A stretch of DNA of 64,000 bases from Bifidobacterium sp. ESL0704 (GCF_029392075.1 NZ_CP113929.1:1116001-1180000); one strand, 5' to 3'; counted from the first letter of the stretch, positions 8,836-22,967 are shown. A program made the numbers and translations. The notes: generated from the sequence alone by a model not told the origin.

Positions 8836-9852
8836 ATGACCACCGAAGTTACACGCGAATTTATCCAGGGGCTGCCCAAAGCCGAGCTTCACCTTCATAT
8901 CGAAGGAACGCTGGAACCCGAACTGAAGCTTGAATTGGCCAAGCGTAACCATATCGACATCGGCCAGACGACCATCGAGGAGGTTCGCAAGACCTACCAA
9001 TACGACGACCTCGCCTCGTTCCTCGCGGTCTACTATCCGGCCATGGACGTGCTGCAGCAGGAACAGGATTTCTATGACCTCGCTTTCGCCTACCTCAAGC
9101 GTGCCGCGGCCAACCATGTGCGCCATGTCGAGATCTTCTTCGATCCGCAGGCCCACACTTCGCGTGGCATCGCTTTCGAGACGGTGATCCACGGCCTGCA
9201 CCGCGCCATCGTCGACGCCCGGGCGCTTGATGTCGACGCCGATCTGATCATGTGCTTCCTGCGCGATTTCACCAAGGAATCCGCCCGCAAGACCCTGCTT
9301 GAGGCCCTGCCGTACAAGGATTGGATCTTGGGCGTCGGTCTGGATTCCGACGAGCACAACAATCCGCCGCTCAAGTTCGCGCGTCAATACGAGGACGCCG
9401 CGGCCGCCGGGCTGCATCTGACGGCCCATTGCGACATCGATCAGGTCGGCTCCATCGACCATATTCGTCAGGCGCTCGAGATCATGGGTGTAGAGCGCAT
9501 CGACCACGGCACCAACATCGTCGAGGACCCCGATCTGGTCGATTTCGCCGTCAGCCATCACATCGGCATGACCTCCTGCCCGCTTTCCAACTCCTTCGTG
9601 CGTCCGGAGATGAAGGGCGAGGAAATAGTCGAGCTTTTGGGCAAGGGTGTCAGAATCTGCATCAATTCCGACGATCCCGCCTACTTCGGCGGCTATATCA
9701 GCGACAACTACTATGCCTTGGCCGACAAGTTCGGGCTCAGCCGGGATCAAGTCGTGCAACTCGCCCGCAACTCCTTCGAGGCTTCGTGGATCAGCGATGA
9801 GAAAAAGGCCTTGTACTTGGCCCAGCTTGATGACTATGTCGCGCAGCACTGA
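8836..9852 (+). CDS. add: Adenosine/adenine deaminase family protein
   Basis: Zinc-dependent amidohydrolase of 338 residues expected to deaminate adenosine or adenine in purine salvage. The metal site HLHIEGTLEP (residues 19-28), the region around GLDSDEHNNPP, IDHGTNIVEDP and NSDDPAYFGGY are all present. The layout, including TSRGIAFETV and NSDDPAYFGGYI, resembles the adenine deaminase (fungal Aah1-like) branch more than classical adenosine deaminase. The usual HAGE catalytic motif reads HCDI here (TAHCDIDQ, residues 196-203), so the canonical glutamate is replaced. Substrate therefore needs care. GGAAAGG precedes the ATG by 8 bases, and a strong terminator follows. Confidence 0.85.
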   Translation: MTTEVTREFIQGLPKAELHLHIEGTLEPELKLELAKRNHIDIGQTTIEEVRKTYQYDDLASFLAVYYPAMDVLQQEQDFYDLAFAYLKRAAANHVRHVEIFFDPQAHTSRGIAFETVIHGLHRAIVDARALDVDADLIMCFLRDFTKESARKTLLEALPYKDWILGVGLDSDEHNNPPLKFARQYEDAAAAGLHLTAHCDIDQVGSIDHIRQALEIMGVERIDHGTNIVEDPDLVDFAVSHHIGMTSCPLSNSFVRPEMKGEEIVELLGKGVRICINSDDPAYFGGYISDNYYALADKFGLSRDQVVQLARNSFEASWISDEKKALYLAQLDDYVAQH

Positions 9853-9951
9853 GTGTTGAATCATCGTAGAGTTGAGCTGACCGATTGACTCGTCTTGGCG
9901 ATTTGTGCCGACAAGCGAGGACATCGAGACCGAAACCCTATTTGGAAATAT

Positions 9952-9995
9952 TGTCACGGGAAAGCATTGAGTCTAGCTTTCCCGTGACATTTTTT
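9952..9995 (+). terminator. Terminator of the deaminase gene
   Basis: Perfect 14-bp stem (9952-9965 with 9976-9989), 10-nt loop, then six T residues. Confidence 0.92.
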
Positions 9996-10299
9996 GTTTC
10001 AAGGCTATCGAACCTCTGCCGGATGATGGATCAAGCGAATCACTGTAGCCGTCCGTGACCTGCTTGTCCGCAGGAGTATGGTATCCTAACTACTTGTGTG
10101 TGCCAATGGCATGCCTTATGTAACAGGCGTGGGCATTGGGATATCCCGGAGCTTGTTGGAATGCGCGCAGCAATGCGGCGGCAGGAGAGCGAAGGGCCAT
10201 CGGGCCGGTGGACTGTGGCTGTCTCACTCGATTCGTCGATTGGGGCTGCAGCGAGGCGGCTCCGCAAAGAATAATGATTAACGAATCGGAGAACTGAAG
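9996..10299 (+). promoter_or_regulatory. Upstream/leader region of the str operon, with a long hairpin
   Basis: About 300 bases without a gene between the deaminase terminator and rpsL. It contains a bulged hairpin at 10103-10139 (CCAATG-G-CATGCCT paired with AGGCGTG-GG-CATTGG) and the palindrome GGGATATCCC at 10138-10147. TTGTCC (10064-10069) is a weak -35 candidate with TATCCT or TAACTA nearby, but the boxes are uncertain. The hairpin could be a leader element for ribosomal-protein control (inference). Confidence 0.4.
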
Positions 10300-10671
10300 T
10301 TGCCTACTATAGAACAACTTGTCCGTAAAGGACGTAAGGCAAAGTCAAAGAAATCCAAGACTTTGGCCTTGAAGGGCAGCCCGCTGCGTCGCGGCGTGTG
10401 CACCCGTGTGTATACCACTACACCGAAGAAGCCGAATTCCGCGTTGCGTAAGGTCGCCCGTGTGCGCCTGAGCTCCGGCATCGAAGTTACCGCCTACATT
10501 CCGGGCGAAGGCCACAACCTGCAGGAGCACTCCATCGTGCTCGTCCGCGGTGGCCGTGTGAAGGATCTTCCTGGTGTGCGTTACCACATCGTGCGCGGCG
10601 CGCTCGATACCCAGGGTGTCAAGGACCGCAAGCAGGGACGCTCCCTGTACGGCGCAAAGAAGGCGAAGTAA
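10300..10671 (+). CDS. rpsL: 30S ribosomal protein S12
   Basis: Decoding-centre protein of the small subunit. 123 residues, normal length. The streptomycin-relevant loops [10 protein letters not shown] and [13 protein letters not shown] carry the usual lysines, so no classic resistance substitution is seen. Translation begins at TTG (10300) after CGGAGAACTGAAG; no other in-frame start fits. First gene of the str operon; rpsG starts 5 bases after its stop. Confidence 0.98.
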   Translation: MPTIEQLVRKGRKAKSKKSKTLALKGSPLRRGVCTRVYTTTPKKPNSALRKVARVRLSSGIEVTAYIPGEGHNLQEHSIVLVRGGRVKDLPGVRYHIVRGALDTQGVKDRKQGRSLYGAKKAK

Positions 10672-10676
10672 GAGAT

Positions 10677-11147
10677 ATGTCACGTAAAGGACCATCCAAG
10701 AAGCACCAGCTGCTCCCTGATCCGATCTACGGTTCGACCGTGGTCGCTCAGCTCATCAACAAGATCCTGCTCGACGGCAAGAAGTCGATCGCCGAGGACA
10801 TCGTCTACTCCGCACTTGACATGGTCAAGGCGAAGACCGACCAGGAACCCGTCGCCGTGCTGAAGCGCGCGCTCGACAACATCCGTCCGTCCCTCGAGGT
10901 CCGTTCCCGCCGTGTCGGCGGCGCGACCTACCAGGTCCCGGTCGAGGTCAAGCCCAACCGCGCCAACGCCCTGAGCCTTCGCTGGCTCACGGACTTCTCC
11001 CGCAAGCGCCGCGAGAAGACCATGGCCGAGCGTCTCGCCAACGAGATCCTCGACGCCTCCAACGGTCTCGGTGCTTCGGTGAAGCGCCGCGAGGATACGC
11101 ACAAGATGGCCGAGGCCAACAAGGCCTTCGCCCACTATCGCTGGTAA
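10677..11147 (+). CDS. rpsG: 30S ribosomal protein S7
   Basis: Primary 16S rRNA head-binding protein. 156 residues from [10 protein letters not shown], with [14 protein letters not shown] ([10 protein letters not shown]), [20 protein letters not shown] and ALRWL-like ([11 protein letters not shown]) family blocks. Lies between rpsL and fusA with very short gaps, so it is co-transcribed with them. Confidence 0.98.
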   Translation: MSRKGPSKKHQLLPDPIYGSTVVAQLINKILLDGKKSIAEDIVYSALDMVKAKTDQEPVAVLKRALDNIRPSLEVRSRRVGGATYQVPVEVKPNRANALSLRWLTDFSRKRREKTMAERLANEILDASNGLGASVKRREDTHKMAEANKAFAHYRW

Positions 11148-11177
11148 TCGAAGAGACGAGTTAGGTAAGGAAAATCT

Positions 11178-13307
<2,130 letters not shown>

Positions 13308-13336
13308 AAAATACTTTGCCCAAGGCGTGTCTGTCT

Positions 13337-13370
13337 CCAGTCGGCGCTAAAATTTTCTAGCGCTGACTGG
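13337..13370 (+). promoter_or_regulatory. Hairpin between fusA and tuf
   Basis: 13-bp stem (13337-13349 with 13358-13370, one G-U pair) with an AT-rich 8-nt loop. No T-run follows, so it may act as partial terminator, RNA processing site or transcript stabiliser ahead of a separate tuf promoter. Confidence 0.55.
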
Positions 13371-13476
13371 GTTCGGGCACTTTGTGGCAGGTAACCCAGA
13401 AACCCAGTAAACTGTAGCGAGTATCTCGATGCCGAAAAGCTCGGGATTAACTACGAAACGTCCAGGAGGACAAGTA

Positions 13477-14679
13477 ATGGCAGAAAAGGAAAAGTACGAG
13501 CGGACCAAGCCGCACGTTAACATTGGCACCATTGGCCACGTTGATCACGGTAAGACGACCCTGACCGCGGCCATCTCGAAGGTGCTGCACGAAGAGTACC
13601 CCGATCTCAACCCGGAGTATGACTTCGATCAGATCGACGCGGCTCCTGAAGAGAAGCAGCGTGGTATCACCATCAACATCGCCCACATCGAGTATCAGAC
13701 GGCCAAGCGCCACTATGCTCACGTGGATTGCCCCGGCCACGCCGATTTCGTGAAGAACATGATCACCGGCGCCGCTCAGATGGATGGCGCGATCCTCGTC
13801 GTCGCCGCCACTGATGGCCCGATGGCTCAGACCCGCGAGCACGTTCTGCTCGCTCGCCAGGTAGGCGTGCCGAAGATTCTCGTCGCGCTCAACAAGTGCG
13901 ATATGGTCGATGACGAAGAGCTCATCGAGCTCGTCGAAGAAGAGGTCCGCGACCTCCTCGAAGAAAACGGCTTCGATCGTGACTGCCCGGTCATCCGCAC
14001 CTCCGCCTACGGCGCTCTGCACGATGACGCTCCGGATCACGACAAGTGGGTTCAGACCGTCAAGGACCTCATGGATGCCGTCGACGATTACATCCCGACC
14101 CCTGTCCACGATCTGGACAAGCCGTTCCTGATGCCTATCGAAGATGTCTTCACCATCTCCGGCCGTGGCACCGTGGTGACCGGCCGTGTCGAGCGTGGCC
14201 GCATCCCGGTCAACGCCCCGGCAGAGATCGTCGGCATTCGTCCGACCCAGACCACCACCGTCACCTCCATCGAGACCTTCCACAAGCAGATGGACGAGGC
14301 CGAGGCTGGCGACAACACTGGTCTGCTGCTCCGCGGCATCAACCGTGACGACGTCGAGCGCGGCCAGGTCGTGGCCAAGCCCGGCACCGTGACCCCGCAC
14401 CACAAGTTCGAGGGCGAAGTTTACGTCTTGACGAAGGATGAGGGCGGCCGTCATTCGCCGTTCTTCTCCAACTACCGTCCGCAGTTCTACTTCCGCACCA
14501 CCGACGTCACCGGCGTCATCACGCTGCCGGAAGGCGTCGAGATGGTTCAGCCTGGCGATCACGCCACCTTCTCCGTCGAGCTGATTCAGCCCGTCGCGAT
14601 GGAAGAGGGCCTGACCTTCGCAGTCCGTGAAGGTGGCCACACCGTCGGCTCAGGCCGTGTCACCAAGGTGATCGAGTAG
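13477..14679 (+). CDS. tuf: Translation elongation factor Tu
   Basis: Delivers aminoacyl-tRNA to the ribosome. 400 residues from [15 protein letters not shown] with G1 GHVDHGKTT, the [13 protein letters not shown] switch region, DCPGHADF and NKCDMVDD intact, then domains II and III ending VTKVIE. The open frame starts 48 bases earlier, but the ATG at 13477 follows a textbook AGGAGGA at 13464-13470 and matches EF-Tu N-termini. A 120-bp gap after fusA containing a hairpin suggests both read-through and independent expression. Confidence 0.98.
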   Translation: MAEKEKYERTKPHVNIGTIGHVDHGKTTLTAAISKVLHEEYPDLNPEYDFDQIDAAPEEKQRGITINIAHIEYQTAKRHYAHVDCPGHADFVKNMITGAAQMDGAILVVAATDGPMAQTREHVLLARQVGVPKILVALNKCDMVDDEELIELVEEEVRDLLEENGFDRDCPVIRTSAYGALHDDAPDHDKWVQTVKDLMDAVDDYIPTPVHDLDKPFLMPIEDVFTISGRGTVVTGRVERGRIPVNAPAEIVGIRPTQTTTVTSIETFHKQMDEAEAGDNTGLLLRGINRDDVERGQVVAKPGTVTPHHKFEGEVYVLTKDEGGRHSPFFSNYRPQFYFRTTDVTGVITLPEGVEMVQPGDHATFSVELIQPVAMEEGLTFAVREGGHTVGSGRVTKVIE

Positions 14680-14711
14680 TTCTAGAACGTAAGTTGTAGA
14701 TTTACTTACTG

Positions 14712-14750
14712 GTTGTGCCCCACATCTTTTGGTGTGGGGCACAACTGTAT
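14712..14750 (+). terminator. Terminator of the str operon
   Basis: Perfect 13-bp stem (14712-14724 with 14733-14745), loop TCTTTTGG, followed by TGTATTT. Confidence 0.85.
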
Positions 14751-14885
14751 TTAAAAGTATGAGTAGGTAAAGCAAAAGCCGAGAGAAACAGACGACTGGC
14801 GAACTGTACATACGCCGTGGCATAATTGCTGAGGCATTTTATGAATGCATATCGTTTGAAAAGTAAATGACTAAGGTGACGAGAC

Positions 14886-15452
14886 GTGGCACAAACTAGC
14901 AATGACATCAAAAACGGGTCGGTATTGAACCTGGACGGACAGCTCTGGACCGTCACGAAATTCCAGCACGTCAAGCCTGGCAAGGGGCCGGCTTTCGTGC
15001 GTACCACCATCAAGAACGTGCTTTCGGGCAAGATCGTCGACAGGACCTTCAACGCTGGCATGAAGATGGAGTTCGAAACCGTCGACAACCGTACGCTGCA
15101 GTATTCCTACGAAGAGGGTGACAGCTTCGTCTTCATGGATATGACCACCTATGATCAGGTCAACATCCCCAAGGAGCTCGTCGGCGATCAGGCGAAGTAC
15201 CTGCTCGAGGGCACCGACTGCATCATCAGCTTCCACGACGGCACCCCGCTGAGTGTCGAGCTGCCAGCATCCGTCGTGCTCAAGGTCACCGAGACCGAGC
15301 CGGGCGTGCAGGGCAACCGTTCGAACGCCGGCACCAAGCCTGCCACCGTTGAGACCGGTGCAGAGATTCAGGTGCCGCTCTTCGTAGGCGAAGGCGAAAT
15401 GGTCAAGGTCGATACCCGCGACGGTTCCTACCTTGGTCGTGAGAACAACTGA
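14886..15452 (+). CDS. efp: Elongation factor P
   Basis: Relieves ribosome stalling at polyproline. 187-188 residues, three beta-barrel domains. The tip loop of domain I reads VKPGKGPAF with lysine 33 at the position modified in some bacteria; the proline after the glycine is typical of actinobacterial EF-P. Starts at GTG after GGTGACGAGAC. Begins the conserved actinobacterial efp-nusB-carA-carB run. Confidence 0.97.
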   Translation: MAQTSNDIKNGSVLNLDGQLWTVTKFQHVKPGKGPAFVRTTIKNVLSGKIVDRTFNAGMKMEFETVDNRTLQYSYEEGDSFVFMDMTTYDQVNIPKELVGDQAKYLLEGTDCIISFHDGTPLSVELPASVVLKVTETEPGVQGNRSNAGTKPATVETGAEIQVPLFVGEGEMVKVDTRDGSYLGRENN

Positions 15453-15554
15453 TTTTCTTTCTTTCCGACTTGGTGCGCTACGGCTTGCCAGGTCGGAAAG
15501 CCGTATTCGCAAACCTTTATTCGCATAATTTTTCACTGAGAGGCTACTGACTAT

Positions 15555-16430
15555 ATGGCACGTTCTACAGCTCGTAAACGGGCGCTGAATACGCTCTACG
15601 AAGCGGATGAAAAAGGACAGGACATTCCGTCACTGCTCGCCGAACGCATTGCCGAGCCGGGAGCCCAGACACCATTGCCGGATTATGCCATCGAAATCGT
15701 TCGGGGCGTCGCCGATGAGCAGACGGGCATCGACCGTGCACTCGAATCCCATTCGACCAAATGGCCGCTCAAGCGCATGGCTGTGATCGATAGAAATGTT
15801 CTGCGGATCGCCGCTTGGGAAATTCTCTTCAACGATGACGTGCCTGATCGCGTGGCCATCGATGAAGCGTTGGGGCTGGCGAAGACCCTTTGCGATGATG
15901 ATTCTCCCGCGTTTATCCATGGCCTCTTGAGCGCTGTATGCGACAACAAGGATACGGTTCTTGCCGACATTCAGGCAGCGCATGAAGCTGAAGCCCAGCA
16001 GAAGGCGGAACGTGAGGCGGCTGAACGCCGGCTCAATTCGCCCACCGCTCCCGGGTTCCTTCAGTCCCGTGGGGTTTCCGGTAAAGGTGATGGCATTCCA
16101 TTCGAGACCGAATCCGGGCCAGAAGCGGCGAATGCTGAATCCGTCGATGCCGAATCTGTGGATTCCGACACTGCGGGAATTTCCGCTGATGCCGCCGATA
16201 CTGACAGTGAGGTTGGAAGTCTGGATGAAGTCGGGGCGGCTACTGTTGCCGTTGGCGATACTGCTTCATCCGGTCAGACCGATGAAGCTGCGGCTGCCAC
16301 GGTTCCTCAAGTTTCAGGTGATGGGTCAACAGATTCCTCACCATCCAGTGATTCAGTGACTCCGCCATCTTCGGATGGTGACGGACAATCGCTGTCACCC
16401 GATGGTGATGATAATTCAATAATTGTCTGA
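15555..16430 (+). CDS. nusB: Transcription antitermination factor NusB with a long disordered tail
   Basis: NusB binds boxA RNA with NusE (S10) in rRNA antitermination. Residues 1-135 form the all-helical NusB domain: ARSTARKRALNTLYEAD at the N-terminus, WPLKRMAVIDRNVLRIAAWE and RVAIDEALGLAKTLCDDDSPAFIHGLL. Typical NusB ends there. Here about 155 further residues follow: a charged helix (EAQQKAEREAAERRL) and then a low-complexity Asp/Ser/Ala/Val-rich tail ending DNSIIV. The tail is in frame with no sign of frameshift; its role is unknown. 102 bases after efp, ahead of carA. Confidence 0.93.
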   Translation: MARSTARKRALNTLYEADEKGQDIPSLLAERIAEPGAQTPLPDYAIEIVRGVADEQTGIDRALESHSTKWPLKRMAVIDRNVLRIAAWEILFNDDVPDRVAIDEALGLAKTLCDDDSPAFIHGLLSAVCDNKDTVLADIQAAHEAEAQQKAEREAAERRLNSPTAPGFLQSRGVSGKGDGIPFETESGPEAANAESVDAESVDSDTAGISADAADTDSEVGSLDEVGAATVAVGDTASSGQTDEAAAATVPQVSGDGSTDSSPSSDSVTPPSSDGDGQSLSPDGDDNSIIV

Positions 16431-16527
16431 TTAGTTCTGACCGCGGTACGGTGGCCGGGCCGCGAATGTGTTTTCCGGTCCAGTTATTTCCGAGTCCGCG
16501 CACGGGCCCGGCAAAGGGGGACTCGTG

Positions 16528-17837
<1,310 letters not shown>

Positions 17838-17838
<1 letters not shown>

Positions 17839-20800
17839 TGCCGAAACGTCAGGACATCAAATCCGTCATGGTCATCGGATCCGGCCCCATCGTCATCGGT
17901 CAGGCCGCGGAATTCGACTATTCGGGCACCCAGGCGTGCCGAGTGCTGCGCGAAGAAGGTATTCGCGTCATCCTCGTTAACTCCAACCCGGCCACCATCA
18001 TGACCGACCCGGAAATGGCCGATGCCACGTACATCGAGCCGATCGACGTGCCGATTCTCGAGCGCATCATCGCGCGTGAACACCCCGACGCCCTTCTGCC
18101 GACGCTTGGTGGGCAGACCGCGCTGAACGCCGCCGAGGCGCTGGGCAAGGCTGGTGTGCTCGACAAATACCACGTCGAACTCATCGGTGCCTCGCTCGAG
18201 GCCATCGACCGCGGCGAGGATCGAGAGCAGTTCAAGAAGGTCGTCGATTCCGTCGGAGGAGAGTCCGCGAAAAGCGATGTCGCCCATACGCTCGATGAAG
18301 TCGACGCCATCGTGGCCAAGCTCGGTTTCCCGGTGGTCGTGCGCCCAAGTTTCACCATGGGTGGCCTGGGTTCCGGCATCGCCCACAACGAGGAGGAACT
18401 GCACCGTATCGCCGGCGCAGGGCTCCACGACTCGCCGACCAACGAGGTTCTGGTCGAAGAGGGCATCGAAGGCTGGAAGGAATACGAGCTCGAGCTGATG
18501 CGCGACCGCAACGACAATGTGGTGGTCGTCTGCCCGATCGAGAACGTGGATCCTGTCGGCGTGCACACCGGCGATTCCATCACCGTCGCCCCGACCTTCA
18601 CGCTCACCGACCGCGAATACCAGCGTATGCGCGACCTCGGCATCGCCATCATCCGAGGCGTCGGTGTCGACACCGGCGGCTGCAACATCCAGTTCGCGGT
18701 CAATCCCAAGAACGGCCGCATCATCATCATCGAAATGAATCCGCGCGTCTCCCGTTCCTCGGCGCTGGCTTCGAAAGCCACCGGCTTCCCAATCGCCAAG
18801 ATCGCCACAAAACTTGCGCTGGGCTATACGCTTGACGAGATCCAAAACGACATCACGCAATCCACACCGGCCTGCTTCGAGCCGACCATCGACTACGTGG
18901 TCACCAAGGTGCCGCGTTTCACCTTCGAGAAGTTCCCGGGTGCCGACCCGACGCTCACCACCTCGATGAAATCGGTGGGCGAGGCCATGGCCTTGGGCGG
19001 CAACTTCCAGGAGTCGCTGGGCAAGGCCATGCGTTCCATCGACAAGCGCCACATGGGCTTCAGCTGGGACGGAACCAAGCCGGATCAGGCCGAGGTCGAC
19101 CAGCTGTTGCAGGATATGCGTACGCCTACCGAGAACCGCTACCTGCAGGTGCAACGCGCGCTCTGGGGCGGGGCCACGCTTGAACAGCTCTACGACGCCA
19201 CCAAGATCGACCCGTGGTTCCTGCGTCAATTCGAGCTGATCAATCAGACCGCGATGGAAGTGCGATTCACTGAAATCCTGTCGGCCAGGCTCCTGAAGAA
19301 GGCCAAGCTGGCCGGGCTTTCCGACCTGCAGATCGCGCATCTGCGCCACTTGGGCGACGAGGGCGAGAACACCATTCGCGAGCTGCGCCATAGCTACGGC
19401 CTGCGCCCGGTCTACAAGACCGTCGACACCTGCGCCGCCGAATTCGACGCGGTAACTCCGTATTACTATTCCTGCTACGCGGACGAATCCGAACTCAAAC
19501 CGCGCGACCGCGAGGCCGTCATCATCTTGGGATCCGGCCCCAACCGCATCGGCCAAGGCATCGAGTTCGACTACACCTGCGTGCATGCGGTGCAGGAACT
19601 CGGCCGCGACTATGACACCATCATGGTCAATTGCAACCCCGAAACCGTCTCCACCGACTACGACATGTCCGACCGGCTCTACTTCGAGCCGCTCACCTTC
19701 GAAGACGTCATGGAGATCTACGACGCCGAGAAGAAGCTTGGCCCGATCAAGGGCGTCATCGTCCAGCTCGGCGGCCAGACCCCGCTTTCGCTGGCCGCAC
19801 GTCTCAAAGCCGCTGGTGTCCCCATTCTCGGAACGTCGCCGGAATCCATCGACTTGGCCGAAAACCGTGAGCTCTTCGGCGAGGTGCTGCGTCGTGAACA
19901 CCTGAACGCTCCGCGTTACGGCACAGCGCTCAACATGGACGAGGCCCGCGAGGCCGCGCATTCCATCGGCTATCCGGTGCTGGTGCGCCCCAGCTACGTG
20001 CTCGGTGGACGTGGCATGGAAATCGTCTACGACGACGAGCAGCTGGAGAAGTACGTCAACCGGGCGCTCGATGAAGCCAAGGCCGATACCGTGGTTTCCG
20101 GACGTCTGCCCTCCCCGCTGCTGATCGACAAGTTCCTTCAGGACGCCATCGAAATCGATGTCGATGCGCTTTATGACGGCAAGGAGCTCTACATCGGCGG
20201 CATCATGGAGCACGTCGAGGAGGCCGGCGTCCATTCCGGCGATGCGGCCTGCACCCTGCCGCCTTCAACGCTGTCCGACGATCAGATTCAGCGTTTGCGC
20301 AAGGCGACATTGGCCATTGCCGAAGGCTGTGGCGTACGAGGCGTGATGAACGTCCAGTTCGCCTACATGGCCAACACGCTCTACGTCATCGAGGCCAACC
20401 CGCGTGCCTCCCGCACCATCCCGTTCGCTTCCAAGGCCACCGGTGTGGCGCTGGCCAAGGCCGCCGCCCGCATCATGGTGGGGGAGAGCGTGGCCGATCA
20501 ACGCAAGCGAGGGCTGCTTTTGCCTAAGGGCGACGGCGGCACCATCCGCCCCGGTCAGCAGGTCGCCGTCAAGGAATCCGTCTTGCCGTTCAAGCGTTTC
20601 CGCACGGTCGCCGGCAAATCCGTCGATACCCTGCTCGGCCCCGAGATGCACTCGACCGGCGAGGTCATGGGCTTCGACCGCGACTTCCCTCACGCCTTCG
20701 CCAAGTCCCAGCTCGCCGCCTATGCCGGCGGACTTCCGACACAAGGCAATGTGTTCCTCTCGGTTTCCGACACCGACAAGCGCCAGCTGCCGCTAATCGC

Positions 20801-21209
20801 CACGCGACTTCAGGAGCTCGGCTTCACCGTCTGCGCCACCGAAGGCACCGCTTCCGTGCTGCGTCGCTACGGCATCGAGTGCAAGGTTGTCGGCAAGATT
20901 TCCGAGACCTCTGAACGTAGGCAGGAGCTGAAAGCTGAATACGGCGACGATTACATCGACAAGAATCCTGTCGAGATGATCGAGTCCCGGGAGATCAACA
21001 TGGTTCTGAACACCCCGAGCACCCGCAGCTCCCGTTCCGACGGCTATGCCATTCGCGCCGCCGCCGTGATCGCCGATATCCCGCAGTTCACCACCATCAC
21101 CGAATTCTCCGCGGTTCTGCTCGCCATCGAGGCGGTCAAGGCCGACGACTATCAGGTGATGAGTATCCAGGAGCACGCGAAGCAGCTCTTCGCCTCCGAG
21201 ACGGAGTAG
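17838..21209 (+). CDS. carB: Carbamoyl-phosphate synthase large subunit
   Basis: Makes carbamoyl phosphate from bicarbonate, ATP and CarA-delivered ammonia. 1123 residues, normal length, with the duplicated ATP-grasp halves: [20 protein letters not shown] and [11 protein letters not shown] in the first, [19 protein letters not shown] and [13 protein letters not shown] in the second. The C-terminal MGS-like allosteric domain includes [17 protein letters not shown] and [17 protein letters not shown]. Overlaps carA; a hairpin terminator follows. Confidence 0.98.
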
Positions 21210-21258
21210 CGGCCTGTTGAACTGATGTAGTTTCTGTGGCACGAACACTACGCTGATA

Positions 21259-21300
21259 ACGTTCCGTGAGAGTTTTAAAGACTTTTACGGAACGTTTCGT
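21259..21300 (+). terminator. Terminator of the carAB unit
   Basis: Stem ACGTTCCGT/ACGGAACGT (21259-21267 with 21287-21295), extended inward through mismatches, then TTTCGT. Confidence 0.65.
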
Positions 21301-21378
21301 ATTGGCTATAAGGTCTCGTGTTCAATAGCTCATTCCCTAGGCTTGGGTAGACTGGAATCCATCGAGAGGAGCACTATT

Positions 21379-21999
21379 TTGAGTGAGTATGATGGCAATG
21401 AAAAGATTGAACAGTCGCATAAAGGCCGGCTTATCGTACTGACCGGGCCTACGGCCGTGGGCAAGGGAACCGTCGAGGCGAATCTACTCAGCAAACATCC
21501 TGAAGTTTGGGTTTCCGTCTCCGCCACCACACGCGATCCGAGGCCGGGGGAGGTCAACGGGAAGAACTACTGGTTCATGGATGAGGCAGAATTCGTGGAC
21601 AAGGAAAAACAGAACTGGTTCCTCGAAACCGCGGTTGTGCACGGCATGGCTCATTACGGCACACCTCTGCAGCCGGTGCTCGATCACTTGGCCAAAAATA
21701 TTCCTACGATTCTTGAGATCGACCTGCAAGGTGCCCGCCGCGTCAAGCAGCGTGCCGCCGAACTCAATCTTGAGATCGTCTCGGTATTCATTGCCCCGCC
21801 GAGTTACGACGAGCTGGTAAAGCGTCTGATCGGACGCGGTACCGAAAACGAGGAACAACGTAAAAAGCGTCTGGAGACCGCGAAGGTCGAGCTGGCCGCC
21901 GAGCCGGAATTCGACGTCAAGATCGTCAACGACACCGTCGAGCGCGCCGCCGACGAGCTCTGGGACGTCATCGCCAATGAATACGGGATCAAGAACTAA
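21379..21999 (+). CDS. gmk: Guanylate kinase
   Basis: Phosphorylates GMP to GDP. 206 residues from the TTG at 21379, preferred because GAGGAG lies 8 bases upstream; the frame is open to 21343. P-loop TGPTAVGKGTV, GMP-binding SATTRDPRPGEVNGKNYWF, EIDLQGARRVKQ and GRGTENEEQRKKRL (lid arginines) are present. Position downstream of carAB matches the actinobacterial carAB-gmk-rpoZ order, though mihF and pyrF, often found there, are absent. Confidence 0.95.
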   Translation: MSEYDGNEKIEQSHKGRLIVLTGPTAVGKGTVEANLLSKHPEVWVSVSATTRDPRPGEVNGKNYWFMDEAEFVDKEKQNWFLETAVVHGMAHYGTPLQPVLDHLAKNIPTILEIDLQGARRVKQRAAELNLEIVSVFIAPPSYDELVKRLIGRGTENEEQRKKRLETAKVELAAEPEFDVKIVNDTVERAADELWDVIANEYGIKN

Positions 22000-22157
22000 A
22001 CAAAAGGCCTATTAAACCTGTCGTTTCTTGTTGTTTGCTCGTTGTCCGTGTCATTGGTCTCGTCTGGTGTAGCGAGGCGTGGCATTGTCATCAGGTTTCT
22101 GATATCCTTGCAATCAAAGAGTGCTAGACCGGAAACGAGGATGTTCGGAGGGCAACG

Positions 22158-22433
22158 ATGCGCAAGATTGACTGGAAATACTATGTGATTATATTTGTTA
22201 TACAGATGGTGGTCTTTTCTGTGTTGGGCCTTTTCTGGTACGACCACGGCAATTTCCGTGCGGGGCTGACCGATTGGCGGATGTGGAGCTACGTCATCTC
22301 GCTGAACGTCATCATGACGTTGATCCATCTGTTTTCCGACATCCGTGAGATTCGTAAGTCAAACAGGGCCAGTACGGAACGGGCCGCCGAGCTCAAAGCC
22401 CAGATCGCGGCGAAACAAGCCGATATTAAGTAA
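22158..22433 (+). CDS. Small membrane protein of unknown function
   Basis: 91 residues with two predicted membrane helices (about residues 8-27 and 41-60) and a charged C-terminal helix (RASTERAAELKAQIAAKQ) that may form a coiled coil. Start is well supported by GGAGGG 6 bases before the ATG. I do not recognise a family. It lies 158 bp after gmk and 52 bp before another unknown small gene; the two may form a unit. Confidence 0.7.
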   Translation: MRKIDWKYYVIIFVIQMVVFSVLGLFWYDHGNFRAGLTDWRMWSYVISLNVIMTLIHLFSDIREIRKSNRASTERAAELKAQIAAKQADIK

Positions 22434-22485
22434 AGTTTAAACGAAAAGGTTGGTCGATAGAAGAACTGGAATTCGTGGGGAGACA

Positions 22486-22932
22486 ATGCGCAAGATGAAG
22501 CCGAACAATTCTTTTCTGGACTCGGTGACCCAGATGCTCTATGACTCGGGATTGATAACGGCGCGTATATGTTCGCAGACGTTGCAGCTGAATGAGCAAT
22601 GTGTTGAGCGGTTCTTTTCCGGCGAGCAGAGTGCGCTTTCGCATGAAGATGCGGAGCGGGTGTCTTTCTTGGCAGGATCGCTGAATGCTTTCGTGAGAGA
22701 TGTCTCGATTGAGGAGAGCATCCAGGATCATACGAATGTGCTGCATCAGAGCGGGTTCACCGACTCGCAAATCGCCGCGTGGCTTGGGCTGAGTATCGAT
22801 TCGTTCAGACAGATGTTCACCGATCCGGCCAATCAGCCGGGCAGTGAAGTGCTCGAATGTTCCGACAAACTCTCTCGGCTCACCACCACCGTGCTGGCCA
22901 ATCGTAATGGACAAGCGTATCCCGAATCATAA
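22486..22932 (+). CDS. Unknown protein with two helix-turn-helix-like repeats
   Basis: 148 residues from the ATG at 22486, which has GGGGAGA upstream; the frame is open to 22450. Two similar segments, LYDSGLITARICSQTLQLN and LHQSGFTDSQIAAWLGLS, each followed by a Phe-containing helix, look like a duplicated HTH-type unit. No signal peptide or membrane helix. Possibly a DNA-binding or scaffold protein, but I know no named family. Ends just before the ilvD terminator, converging on ilvD. Confidence 0.65.
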   Translation: MRKMKPNNSFLDSVTQMLYDSGLITARICSQTLQLNEQCVERFFSGEQSALSHEDAERVSFLAGSLNAFVRDVSIEESIQDHTNVLHQSGFTDSQIAAWLGLSIDSFRQMFTDPANQPGSEVLECSDKLSRLTTTVLANRNGQAYPES

Positions 22933-22967
22933 GGAAGTGCTGACCTTCTCGTTGTAAATTCGAATGC

